A DNA stretch of 64,000 nucleotides, taken from Henckelia pumila. Lineage: Eukaryota; Streptophyta; Magnoliopsida; Lamiales; Gesneriaceae. The notes under the pieces are model-generated. The model was not told the origin of the DNA, ran no database searches, and saw nothing but the letters and a program-made list of their open reading frames with translations. Within the stretch, counting starts at the first letter, position 1, and every line of letters begins with the position of its first letter. The stretch is from assembly GCF_033568475.1 (NCBI RefSeq), contig NW_027331833.1, positions 4,526,001-4,590,000 on the forward strand, read 5' to 3'. Of the stretch, positions 23,874 through 35,646 are shown piece by piece. The translations under genes were made by a program, and so were the position numbers.

Positions 23874-26156
23874 GTGAGTGTTATAGTGCTATGAAATTCC
23901 CGTTCACGCTTTTTATTTTTGTTTGAGGAAATTCTGAAAAAAAATTCAAACAAATACGAGTGTTATCAACATATTTTTGGCATACTCAGTTGGCAATCTG
24001 GAAAAAAATCAAGCAAATACGATCTACCTTCACCACCAGTATCAGAAATAGTTTTATGTTTTACCAATTTTCGAAAATCGCTATATTTATTTGTTGTATA
24101 TTTCTGTTCGATTTGTTTTTATATTTGGGTTGAGGTTGCCTTTATCTGTGTGCTTATTTTAGAGATTTTCGAAAATTGGTGAATCATAAAACTATATATA
24201 TTGAAAATTGGATAGTCGGTGGTGATAGATTTGAGATTTTAATGATTATCGTTACGGTTTGTTTGTTTGTTTTCTTAATTTTATTTTGTGTTTATATTGG
24301 TGCGTTTTTGGGTGTTCTATCTTGGCTTCTATAAAACTTATTTACAAAAAAAAATTAATTTTTTTGTTTATTAATATGCTTTTACTCATCACCAAATATG
24401 TTCTACCTCGGGTTTCTTGCAAAAACCAACTAAACCAGTTAAACTTGACATTCAATCCTTGATAAAATTTTCGGTGGATTGATTGATTCAGGGCTTTGAA
24501 GAAGAGTTATTGGGATATGGAAGTCCATCCAAGGAAATTTTTTTTGCAAAATCCGGACCTAACCCCCACCCTTGAGCTTAGATCCACCAATATTATTTGA
24601 TCTAATTTTGTTCAATTTATGTTGCTTCACACATTGATGATTATCAAATTATGTTCTCTCTTATATCATTGCTATAATCTATTGGGTAAAGAGGCTACTA
24701 TTATTTTTCTCATTTTTTAAGTTTGTATTTTGTATGACTAAGTAGAATTTTCCTTACATTAACTATTTTTTTCATCGTTTACTGTTTTATTAAGAATGAG
24801 CAAGGTAAAAAAACTGATTGGTACTATTGGTACGTCCAATTTTAAATCACAAAGTACTAGGAAAAACAGAAAACAAATCACAAAAAATCTCTTCTCCCTC
24901 TTCGATTCTCCGATTTTGTTAAAAAAAATCACTTTTCCCTCTCCTGAGATCGTGGGTCACACAAAGATGGGGTCATAACCACTGACATGTTTTACATTCT
25001 CAATATGAATCTTGATTCTTAAATTTTGCTAAATTTATATTTACTGATTACTCAATCCAAGATGTTAGTTTTTTTACTGCAAGCGTGTGTTCAACTTCAA
25101 CTCATGGTGATATGTTACATTCGTCTTTCCAATTATTCTTGAAATTGATTTCTCTTTTTAGTGTTCTAATGAACTCAACCTTTACCATTAGGAGATTTAT
25201 TATTTTCTTTTGAGAACTCCATAAAAAAAATTCTAATAGGCCGTATTATAGAAAAAATTCTTACTAAATGGTAAAATATAATGCCTACATGGTCGATGAT
25301 TAAAGGACGACACATCTGAGTTTCGTATAACATTTCAATTTTTATGATTTATATAAAACTTGATGTCATGCTACTTTATTTTATTCAGGATTGGAAAAAA
25401 ACATTATTTTATTTTGTCATGCTACTGCTTCAAACCAATACATGGTCCTCAGCTTTCTCATTCAAAGTTGCAAATTACGTGGCTCTGTTTCTCGGAAATC
25501 TCAGCATCAATAGCAACTCCATGTAGTTACGGACGTCAGCTTTGCATTTCTAGCACATTTTTTGGTGAGACCTCTTATCTAGATTGTCATTCTTACACTC
25601 TTTAATATGTTTATTTCATTGGATTTCTATATACTTCTCTCGGTTATGTTATTATGTTACGCAAACAACATGTTTGACAAAATAAAAAGCTCAATGTTCC
25701 AAAGCCAATACCACCCCTCTTATGGCAGTTTCTGAAGCTAAGTTACATAGATGTTATTCATGCTAGATTCACCATCAACTTGCTGATATTTAACAAGATA
25801 TGAATAAATACACATGTTGTTATGCGCCCGGGTCTTATTGTGTGTTTTTATACAATAAAAACAATTTACAACTTATCATACTTAGTTTGAGTGAATTACT
25901 CGGTTGAAAAAAAAACTTATAAAATTTTTATTCTGCCAATCTTAAAATTTCTTCCTGTTTAAATTGTTATCAAATTGATTAAGGCCTTGGGTGAACTCTA
26001 AAAGCATTCCGATGGGATAGATGTTATGGTGATTCACATTTATTTTTGATTTGCACTTATTTCATATATTTTTTTGTTTCTTCGGTTGGCCTTTGGGTAT
26101 GCAAGTTAATATAAAATGTAAGCAATTTGTCTTTGCTCTATGTGGTACTTGGGCAG

Positions 26157-26252
26157 GTTGTTATCTTGGGTTCATATGTAAGTAGTCCCCAGAGTGGTTT
26201 GTTTGCTCTTTCCAGGGCTCTATCTCAAAGTGGGATTGCCAAGAATATACAG
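26157..26252 (+). pseudogene. captured 96-bp exon-like fragment in Helitron copy 2
   Basis: The segment is bounded by an acceptor (TTGGGCAG) and donor (ACAG/GTAGCA), is in phase 0, and reads 32 codons including VVILGSYVSSPQSG and ALSQSGIAKNIQ. Copy 1 carries it in reverse at about 23485-23580 with a few substitutions (Gly to Asp, Ser to Asn). The intact splice signals suggest capture of a real host exon. I do not recognise the parent protein. Confidence 0.5.
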
Positions 26253-29200
26253 GTAGCATTTGTAGTCTTAATTTTGTCTTCGCTGGGTTTTCCACTGTAT
26301 ATTAAAAACTTTCAATGTCTTCTTATTACAAAGGCTCGAGAACCAATTATCAATCAGAGGACACGCAAATTTGACTTTTAATGGAAACAAAATCTACAGA
26401 TGGGAGCCGAAAGATTTATGTAGAGAAATAAAATTTGAATGAAATAAGTCTCTTTGTTTATGGAAATATTTGTTACTTAATTCCAAGGCATATGGATTTA
26501 ATGTTTGATCCAAATTAATGTTATGTAAACATCCCATTATTTGGTTTATGAAGAAGGAACGCCTTGTGTCATATAAATAACATGGGAATGGTAATGTCTT
26601 TGATCATCCATTACCTACTCAGTTTTTGAGATAATTTGGGTTTAACTCTGACCAAATATAAGTTTCCAACATATTTTAGTTATCTTATTTGATTGCATTA
26701 GATTTATTTTCAGAACATGTATTAAGTTATACATCAAGGTGTCGCCACTTTTTTTGATTACACACGCAATGCGTGTGCCACGCTTGCTAGTTTTATATTA
26801 ACTTGCATACCCAAAGGCCAACCGAAGAAACAAAAAAATATATAAAATAAGTGCAAATCAAAAATAAATGTGAATCACCATAACATCTATCCCATCGGAA
26901 TGCTTTTAGAGTTCACCCAAGGCCTTAATCAATTTGATAACAATTTAAACAGGAAGAAATTTTAAGATTGGCAGAATAAAAATTTTATAAGTTTTTTTTT
27001 CAACCTGGAAATTCACTCAAACTAAGAACGATAAGTTGTAAATTGTTTTTATTGTATAAAAACACACAATAAGACCCGGGCGCATAACAACATGTGTATT
27101 TATTCATATCTTTTTAAATATTAGCAAGTTGATGGTGAATCTAGCATGAATAACATCTATGTAACTTAGCTTCAGAAACTGCCATAAGAGGGGTGGTATT
27201 GGCTTTGGAACATTGAGCTTTTTATTTTGTCAAACATGTTGTTTGCGTAACATAATAACAGAACCGAGAGAAGTACATAGAAATCCAATGAAATAAACAT
27301 ATTAAAGAGTGTAAGAATGACAATCTAGATAAGAGGTCTCACCAAAAAATGTGCTAGAAATGCAAAGCTGACGTCCGTAACTACACGGAGTTGCTATTGA
27401 TGCTGAGATTTCCGAGAAACAGAGCCACGTAATTTGCAACTTTGAATGAGAAAGCTGAGGACCATGTATTGGTTTGAAGCAGTAGCATGAAAAAATAAAA
27501 TAATGTTTTTTTCCAATCCTGAATAAAATAAAGTAGCATGACATCAAGTTTTATATAAATCATAAAAATTGAAATGTTATACGAAACTCAGATGTGTCGT
27601 CCTTTAATCATCGACCATGTAGGCATTATATTTTACCATTTAGTAAGAATTTTTTCTATAATACGGCCTATTAGAATTTTTTTATGGAGTTCTTAAAAGA
27701 AAATAATAAATCTCCTAATGGTAAAGGTTGAGTTCATTAGAACACTAAAAAGAGAAATCAATTTCAAGAATAATTGGAAAGACGAATGCAACATATCACC
27801 ATGAGTTGAAGAAAAAAACTAACATCTTGGATTGAGTAATCAGTAAATATAAATTTAGCAAAAGTTAAGAATCAAGATTCATATTGAGAATGTAAAACAT
27901 GTCAGTGGTTATGACCCCATCTTTGTGTGACCCACGATCTCAGGAGAGGGAAAAGTGATTTTTTTAACAAAATCGGAGAATCGAAGAGGGAGAAGAGATA
28001 TTTTTTGTGGTTTGTTTTCTGTTTTTCCTAGTACTTTGTGATTTAAAATTGGACATACCAATAGTACCAATCAGTTTTTTTACCTTGCTCATTCTTAATA
28101 AAACAGTAAACAATGAAAAAAATAGTTAATGTAAGGAAAATTCTACTTAGTCATACAAAATACAAACTTAAAAAATGAGAAAAATAATAGTAGCCTCTTT
28201 ACCCGATAGATTATAGCAATGATATAAGAGAGAACATAATTTGATAATCATGAATGTGTGAAGCAACATAAATTGAACAAAATTAGATCAAATAATATTG
28301 GTGGATCTAAGCTCAAGGGTGGGGGTTAGGTCCGGATTTTGCAAAAAAAATTTCCTTGGATGGACTTCCATATCCCAATAACTCTTCTTCAAAGCCCTGA
28401 ATCAATCAATCCACCGAAAATTTTATCAAGGATTGAATGTCAAGTTTAACTGGTTTAGTTGGTTTTTGCAAGAAACCCGAGATAGAACATATTTGGTGAT
28501 GAGTAAAAGCATATTAATAAACAAAAAAATTAATTTTTTTTTGTAAATAAGTTTTATAGAAGCCAAGATAGAACATCCAAAAACGCACTAATATAAACAC
28601 AAAATAAAATTAAGAAAACAAACAAACAAACCGTAACGATAATCATTAAAATCTCAAATCTATCACCACCGACTATCCAATTTTCAATATATATAGTTTT
28701 ATGATTCACCAATTTTCGAAAATCTCTAAAATAAGCACACAGATAAAGGCAACCTCAACCCAAAGATAAAAACAAATCGAACAGAAATATACAACAAATA
28801 AATATAGCGATTTTCGAAAATTGGTAAAACATAAAACTATTTCTGATACTGGTGGTGAAAGTAGATCGTATTTGCTTGATTTTTTTCCAGATTGCCAACT
28901 GAGTATGCCAAAAATATGTTGATAACACTCGTATTTGTTTGAATTTTTTTCAGAATTTCCTCAAACAAAAATAGAAAGCGTGAACGGGAATTTCATAGCA
29001 TTATAACACTCACCAAAATCGATTGGGCTCTGGACTCTTGAATGAAATTCGGCATCTTGGATGATTGATCTGAAAGAGAAATAAATAGGAGCCGAGTAGA
29101 AGGATTTTTTTATTGGGAGGGGTGGGATTTGAGTTGGTTTTTGGGGAAAAAGTAAGTTTTGGAAGAGAACGTGGGTAATAACTGACTGGGAAAAAATGTA

Positions 29201-29623
29201 AAATAAAAACATTAACACACCAACGTACCAATAAGTTTCTATAGGATGCTCATCTTTAATTAAATAGTAAAAGATAAAAGATAATAACCTCCCTAATCCC
29301 ATAATCTTATGGGTGGTATGGGTCGTATGGCAGAAGTTAGTTGCTTCAATTTCTGTTCTAGTTAGTTGCTTCAATTTCTGTTCTTCTTAAAGTGCAAGAC
29401 CGTCATTCCAAATTACACAATCAAGATATCATGTTTTGAAGCATTTGGGTTGTGAAATTGATTCCTTTCCGTTCGTGATCGGAATCGGACCATTGCATTG
29501 CTATTTTCGTCGGAAGAAAGGTTGGTAAATTCAATTACGTTAACGATCCTGTCTCGAATTAAGTGTATTCGATTCGAAATATTTGAGTTTGACTCGAAAG
29601 ATTCGAGTTCTAATTTTTCGTCA

Positions 29624-30265
29624 TTCGTATCAGAGTCTGCGTTAGTTGAATTTCTAACTTGGTTTCGATGTTTAAATGCATTCGTTTGATTCAGAAATGG
29701 ATTTTGGTTCTGTTTCTTCAAGGAAATCGAAACTGCATTTTTTGTTAAAAAAATTTAACATGTACAGTTTGTTTTCTTTTGGACAGCACAGAAAGCACCA
29801 TTTTTATTAATATGTGTTAATTGATGGACGGCAAATCAGAAAACAAATTGAGATGGTTCACTCTTGCATACATATGTGTCAAAATAATAGGGCATGCATA
29901 TTCAAATATATATATTGCTGCATGTAAATCATTTCTTTGAAGTGGCCAAGCGGTGCATTTTTTTAATGTTGCACAGATGTAATATGGTGGACCGTGGAAG
30001 GGAGAAACAATTAGCATGCATTTAATTATATATTAGTTTACCACATAATCATTAATACGTGTACGTTATCAATGGCCTAATACCAGTTTTTTTTTGTTAA
30101 TTGTTCAACACGTATGTTCCTCGGTGAAATTTTTTTTCCAGATGCATAAGTCATCATTTTTTTAAGAAGGCATGATTGTTTTAAATATTAAGAGGCATGC
30201 CTAAGATCCAATATTTAATAGTCATGAAAATGCTTATGCATGATCGGTCCAATATTTTGAGAAAA
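29624..30265 (+). other. copia leader, first part
   Basis: Follows the primer-binding site. AT-rich sequence without a recognisable coding domain. Confidence 0.5.
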
Positions 30266-31267
30266 CACTACAAGAAAAAGCTCATACCGTCACTCAAAAG
30301 ACAACGCTTTTTGTAAAAAGCGTTGCGTTTTTTTTTATAGACAACGCTTTCAGTGAAAAGCGTTGTCTATATATATTTTTAATTTATAAAAGACAACGCT
30401 TTTGCAAAAAAGCGTTGTATATAATTGTTTTTTTTTGTCAAAGACAACGCTTTTTAAAAAGCGTTGTCTATGAGCGTCCTTTTATTATCTACAACGCGCT
30501 TTTTAAAAAGTATTGTCGATGATTTTTTTTTAAAATTCTGGCCCCAAAATAAAATACACGCATACAATATATTTCTCTCTCCTCGAATTCTCTCTCTCTC
30601 GGCATATCTATCTTATTTCTCCCTTCACCATTTCTAAATTTCAAACCCCGATCTACGCCGCCTCGTTGCTGGAAAAGGTGATTTGAGCATAGATTTAGAA
30701 TCCTCTCGTCGAGGGATTTCTTCCGGTACATATTTCCCTAATTTTTAAGCACGCTCCGTCGAACCCTTTTTCCAGACGTCATCGTTTCGCCGTCCCTTCG
30801 CCGTCGCCGACCGTCGCCTAGGCTCCTTCCCGCTTCTGGCAAGTCACAAATTAAATTCTGCCTGCCGTCGATGGCCGAGTCGTGCCGACCGCCATAGCTT
30901 TCCTCACAAAAGGTATTCTTGCATCTGTTTCCTCACAGAAGATTTGTGAAAAATTTTCAATTTCAGTGTAGCTCTTACATCTTAGGGAATCCGCTCGATA
31001 TCTTCTAAGATTTCATTATCTTGGTTATAATTTCTAATTCTGAAGATACGCTGTTTGTTATAAATCTTTCTTGAGGATTGGACATCACAATTTAAATTCT
31101 TGCTGATGTTTTTTTCTTGGATTTTAGTTTATAGATAGCTTTTGTCCACAATCACCATGTTCTTGCATCAAGCAAAAGTTGCTAATATATTGCTAAATAT
31201 TTTATCTTTAGACTCATAGTGTTATTTTTTTTAGGCTTTTGTTGTCCTCTTGCTGTGTTTTGTGCAG

Positions 31268-31334
31268 TGAATTTCAAGTTTGGCTCAAATATGTACCAAG
31301 GATTATCTTTCGGACAGACAATGAGCCATTGAAG
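31268..31334 (+). pseudogene. exon-like segment in the CACTA element, parent unknown
   Basis: A GTGCAG acceptor precedes a stretch that reads FQVWLKYVPRIIFRTDNEPL in one frame, followed by a GTTACTG donor-like site. The short length and lack of a recognised family keep this tentative. Confidence 0.25.
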
Positions 31335-31727
31335 GTTACTGTTACCCATCTTTTTAACGTTTTGCTATTAATTTATGTAGCTTAATTTATAGTTATTTGT
31401 GTTCTTGCCAAAATTAATTGCTGATTGTTAGTTCTTGATATTAAGTTGATTTATCTCGATGTGAGAGATGGCTATGAAAGGGTTTACTGAAAAAATTGTG
31501 AATTTGAGGAAAGAGTGAAAATCTGTATGAATAGCAGGGTGACCCCATTATACTCTCACAGGTGTGAATGTCAAATCATGGGTGAATTTGATTTTACTGA
31601 TTATAATATATACTAATTTCATTGTCGGGTTTTTGAGTAATTGATTATGTAGTGCTAAACAGTGAATTGAAGACTGAGAATGAATATGGACCACAAGCAA
31701 GATCACTTGGTGCACCAGGTCCTCAAT

Positions 31728-31970
31728 TTTAATTCCAATCCTGCGACTCTTGTAGATTTCACGCTCACTAGCCTTGAGGATAGCTCTGTGAAGTCGTTGT
31801 TCTGCGCCATTTGTCTTGGAAAATTATCCGCTTTCCTTTAATTTTTCCGGCAGGCAATCGAGCAGAAATGGAAGCAGTGGTGGCGGCAGGGCCCCCAACT
31901 ACTGTATGCTTCATGGGCTCGAAGTTCCGCCTTTACTCGGTACTTCATTATTGTGTGCAGTTGTTATGAT
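31728..31970 (+). pseudogene. GC-richer, exon-like segment in the CACTA element, parent unknown
   Basis: This region has a more balanced base composition than its surroundings and a frame reading NFNSNPATLVDFTLTSLEDS before a stop near 31840. A further stretch rich in Gly/Ser (GSSGGG) follows in another frame. It may be a captured 5' coding or UTR piece. I cannot name the parent. Confidence 0.25.
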
Positions 31971-34646
31971 TCAAGGGCAACTTTCTAAATTCTTTGTTTT
32001 TGTAGTTGATGAAAGATAAACCTTGGTTGCTGTTTTTGGGAAAATGGGTCGTTTTAGTTTTGATGGATGGAAATGATTCTTTTGTTATTTTATGAATTCT
32101 AGTGTTTGCTGTTTCGAAGATGGAACAATATAAAGCTTGGAGAAAGGAGGTTTAGTTCATTGAATAGGCAGAGGTATTTTTCCTGTATCTTTTTTCACTG
32201 GTTTCTGATGAATCTGTAGCTTCTCTTGGGTTTGTGTCATTTCATTCATTCTCTGTTTGACTTGTATTCAATGGCTTAAAGCTCAAAGTTCGATCTACCA
32301 AACATTCAATTGAAGTTTATTTGATGCTACATGTATGACACAAAAGCTAAAGGGTACTATTGACAAATATATGGTGGGGATGGTAACGAAATTTGCTTAT
32401 GCATGACATAAAAGCTTAAACATGGAATGTGATAATGTAAGTTTATGCTTCTTAATTGTCATACTCCCGTTTAAAGAAAGAAACAGCTTCGAAAATCTAT
32501 AGATTTTAATGAAAACTGGAATACACTATTTTTGTTTAATTCCTTGTTGAAATAAATTTTAAAATGGGTTTGGGTATGTGGCACATTCGAATCATTTCGA
32601 TAATTGAACGAGGTAGTTAGAAAACAATATAATTTTTTTTATATAGGCTGAAGTAGATACACATTTATGTCTAATTTGTGCTCTTATAAAATCTGCAATT
32701 TCTTGTTCTTAAGCACTTAAAAAAACCTTAATATTTTAGCATAAAAGAATTTTTTGAAAAGCTTTTTTTTCAATCTAATCACACGTTGAACTTCAAATAT
32801 TTGATTCTTTGATTTGATAAGTTCTGCACTCTCCTCATTGTATACAAGTTTTTATGTACTAAGTTTGATTAAATTTCTGGAAATTCTTCATTTGAAGTGA
32901 TTGTTGGATTGTGTTATGCTTTAGGATATAAATGGAAGTCTTCTAACTATTAGACTAAACAATATGCACAGACAAGTTGTATGCATGCAAAGGCGCAAGT
33001 AGCAAACATACAAGACAAATGTTAGTAAAGTCAATTGAACGTATTTATTTTATTATTAATTTGGTAACTTTATCTTATGTATTTTCAGTTTATTTTAATG
33101 TGCTCGAGATTTATGAAAATTTATGTGTTTTATTGCTGGCATGGATTTGTTTCTCGGAAATGTTCATGGAAGAATTGTGTTTAATATTGTCGATTTTTGT
33201 TTAATCACGCTACTGAAATTTTTCATTTGTTTTCGAGTGTCTGAATTGAAGCTTGGTTATTTTTAGCCTTGTATAAAATTTCTAGTGGCCTAAATTGGTT
33301 TGAATCATGTTAACCTTGATGGTCTAGAATATTTATCTTGATGATGAAGATTACCATAATCATTTGAAAAAATATGACCTAGAATTTAAATGGTTCTTGA
33401 AATCCTGCCGAGAGGGCAGACCCAAAAGGGGTCAATGAAAAAAAAAACAGATGTTTTTGAAAAAAAACATAATAATAATAATCAAGTTTTGCCCCCTCAT
33501 CGGGTCCATACCTGGATACAAAACGTTTGTATATTCCATATTATGATTTATATGAACAGTGCATTTGCAACTACTCAATTGCCACAAAAAATAATAAAAT
33601 TAAAAGCACCTGCAAATGATATTGGATATAGCTTGCACCTTCTGTCAAAATTCTATATCTAATAATTGACCTTTTATAATGTAGATTTCTAATTCATTGA
33701 TTTTTTCTTAAAATATAAAGTACCCTATTTGCATCCATTTTTCCTTGAATTCATTTTCTAGTTGTACTTTGCAGGGGACTTTATCATGTTGTACTAGGTA
33801 TGGAGATCAGCTGACTCATATCTTGTGTATGTTATTATATATCATTGTTCAAGAGCCAAAATAAACAATCCCAAGTACTGAATTTTAACTTTTTTGTTTG
33901 TACAGGGATTCTATTTTCTGCCATGATAACCGCATTCCTTACTGATGTTGTTTTCTGATCTTTGCGATACAAGTACCTGGAATCAAAACCAAAATAAAAA
34001 AGGAAAGCTAGGTGAAAGATTCATACATTGACACGTATATATGATCTATATTTATCAAAATTTATTAATGTCTATTTTGTCTAATGTTCCCCTTCTCGTT
34101 TCTTATTACCCATGTTGGTGTCTACTCAATTTGAACAAAGAATAGGTTGGCAGAACTACTATTCATTGCAATATTAGACTTCTCTAACCAACTTTCACGG
34201 TTTTGTGCAGGTTATGGAGATACATACATGCAGTCAATTTGAGGGAGATGATATTTGTGTATCATATATGTTTCTTTCGACATGATTCTTGGTGCATATT
34301 TGATTGGTAACATTACGGCCTTGATCGTCAAATGATCTTTTTCTGTTTTATTTTTGTGCCAATGAAGTGTTTATTGTGTGGTTTTTGTATATTGAATTTT
34401 TGTGAAAAATGATTGCTGGTCATGAGATGCTTATAGGGTTTCTTAAGGCTCAGTTTCTTGGCACATATTTGAAATAACATCATTAGAACATGCCTATAGG
34501 TTGAAGTTTTTCTTTTCTTGTGATTTATGTCTTATGTCAGCTCACTTTCATTTTTTTGTCATGCAATTCTTTATTTCCTCCAGTCTTAAATATGCATGTG
34601 GTGCTTCTTGCTTAGAAATTAAAATTCTTGTTTGCTCTGAAAGAGG

Positions 34647-34764
34647 AGGTATCCGAATTATAAACGTGATCACCAGAAAGCTCATGGGCTAAGTGCATGG
34701 AAACGTGAAGGTATCATCGGTGTTGCTGCACTAACTGGAGAAACCTTGATGGCTATTACTGGAG
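34647..34764 (+). pseudogene. captured exon fragment resembling DUF726/TMCO4-like protein
   Basis: One frame reads RYPNYKRDHQKAHGLSAWKR then EGIIGVAALTGETLMAITG before a GTATAC donor. The GIIGVAALTG-TLMAITGG pattern is the hydrophobic signature I associate with plant DUF726 (TMCO4-like, alpha/beta hydrolase-type) membrane proteins. The usual Gly-Gly-Thr appears as Gly-Glu-Thr. Only this exon is clear, and the rest of the gene was not found. It lies inside the CACTA element and so is best read as a captured fragment, not a working gene. Confidence 0.55.
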
Positions 34765-35646
34765 GTATACAAACTTTATCACTCATTAAATAATTGAGTA
34801 ACAAAGTCATTATTGTTAAATCTAGTATCTGAAAATAAGCTATTTCCGCATTCCTTAATTAAATGGATCACAACTTGATAATTCCAATCGCTTAGTGATA
34901 ACTTCGTAATTCGTAGTTCATTTGATCATTTCAATCGCTTAGTGATAGTTTCGTCATTCGTAGTTCATGTTCTTTTACTGATAAATGTGTTTGCTTTTAC
35001 TTTTCATTATAATCTATTTATATTTGTTTTTATTTTTAATAATTTACAGTATGGGGATACAAATTAAAAAAAAAGAGATTGTTGCGGCTTTTATGAAAGC
35101 TTGGGACGCTAACATGTGCTGAAGGAAGGAATCAAAGTTTTTCGAGATTAATGCATAGTTTTTCCTAGTGTTCATTAATTTAGAATTCGATTATTTTTTT
35201 ATTTGAATGATTTATAATATAGGAAGACTCTATATTAAATTTTATTCTACAAATTTTTGAATTTTGAGTGATTTATAAAATTGAAAATTTGTGAATTAAA
35301 TTTTTTTTTGTTTTTTATTTGAACAAAGACAACACTTTTTAAAGCGTTGTCTTTACCAAAAAAGACAACGCTTTTTTGAAGCGTTGTCTTTTCCAGATAC
35401 AACAACACTTAAAAAGCGTTGTCTTTTCCAGAAACGATAATGCTTTTTATAAAAGACAACGCTTAAAATGCGTTGTTGTTTTTAGATACGACAACGCTTT
35501 TTAAGCGTTGTCTTTTCCAGAAACTACAACGCTTTTTCCGCGTTGTTTTTGAGCGTGGTCTTTTACAACACTGGCTACGACAACGCTTTTTTGGGGACAT
35601 TAACAACGCGGAAAAAGCGTTGTCGTTAGCCGTTTTTCTTGTAGTG

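Larger units (their letters stand above)
23614..26790 (+). mobile_element. Helitron copy 2 (plus), inserted in copy 1
   Basis: It starts TCTTTTATTATTT at 23614, preceded by A, and ends GCTTGCTAG at 26790, followed by T; length is 3177 bp. The hairpin CACACGC-AAT-GCGTGTG (26761-26777) lies nine bases before CTAG. Joining the flanks (GCTTACA and TTTTATATTAAC) restores exactly the sequence that copy 2 itself has, in reverse, around 26119. This shows insertion into a sister element. It carries segments with intact splice signals (23832-23873, from 24492, 26157-26252), probably captured from a host gene. There is no helicase or Rep domain. Confidence 0.88.
22940..29281 (-). mobile_element. Helitron copy 1 (minus), interrupted by Helitron copy 2
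   Basis: Read on the minus strand it starts TCTTTTA at 29281 and ends CTAG at 22940, between A (22939) and T (29282), with no target duplication. A 7-bp hairpin (ACACACG-TTG-CGTGTGT) lies about 10 bases before the CTAG end. These are the Helitron hallmarks: TC start, CTRR end, 3' hairpin and A/T insertion. Without the insert (23614-26790) it is about 3165 bp. It has no RepHel gene, so it is non-autonomous, and carries the same exon-like segments as copy 2. Its 5' end has a doubled TCTTTTA motif compared with copy 2. Confidence 0.85.
22857..29623 (+). repeat. copia 5' LTR, split by a Helitron
   Basis: Bases 22857-22939 and 29282-29623 together match the 3' LTR at 42027-42429. The join falls exactly at an A/T step that is uninterrupted in the 3' LTR (42110/42111). 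The right part carries an extra tandem copy of a segment of about 23 bases near 29335-29385. The LTR ends in TCA just before the primer-binding site. Confidence 0.85.
30266..35646. mobile_element. non-autonomous CACTA (En/Spm) element, 5.4 kb
   Basis: The ends CACTACAAGAAAAA and TTTTTCTTGTAGTG are perfect inverted repeats flanked by AAA on each side (30263-30265, 35647-35649), the 3-base duplication expected for CACTA. Sub-terminal arrays carry hairpin-forming pairs GACAACGCTTTT / AAAAGCGTTGTC: about five on the left (30298-30520) and about seven on the right (35325-35625). No transposase domain was seen, so it depends on a partner. The interior includes exon-like pieces of host origin, one resembling a DUF726/TMCO4-type protein (34647-34764). 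Confidence 0.9.

Noticed and set aside
22940-29281. Large palindrome as a foldback transposon or assembly inversion
   Set aside because: The ends are TC and CTAG with A/T flanks and no duplication, and both empty sites can be rebuilt. Two Helitrons explain it fully.
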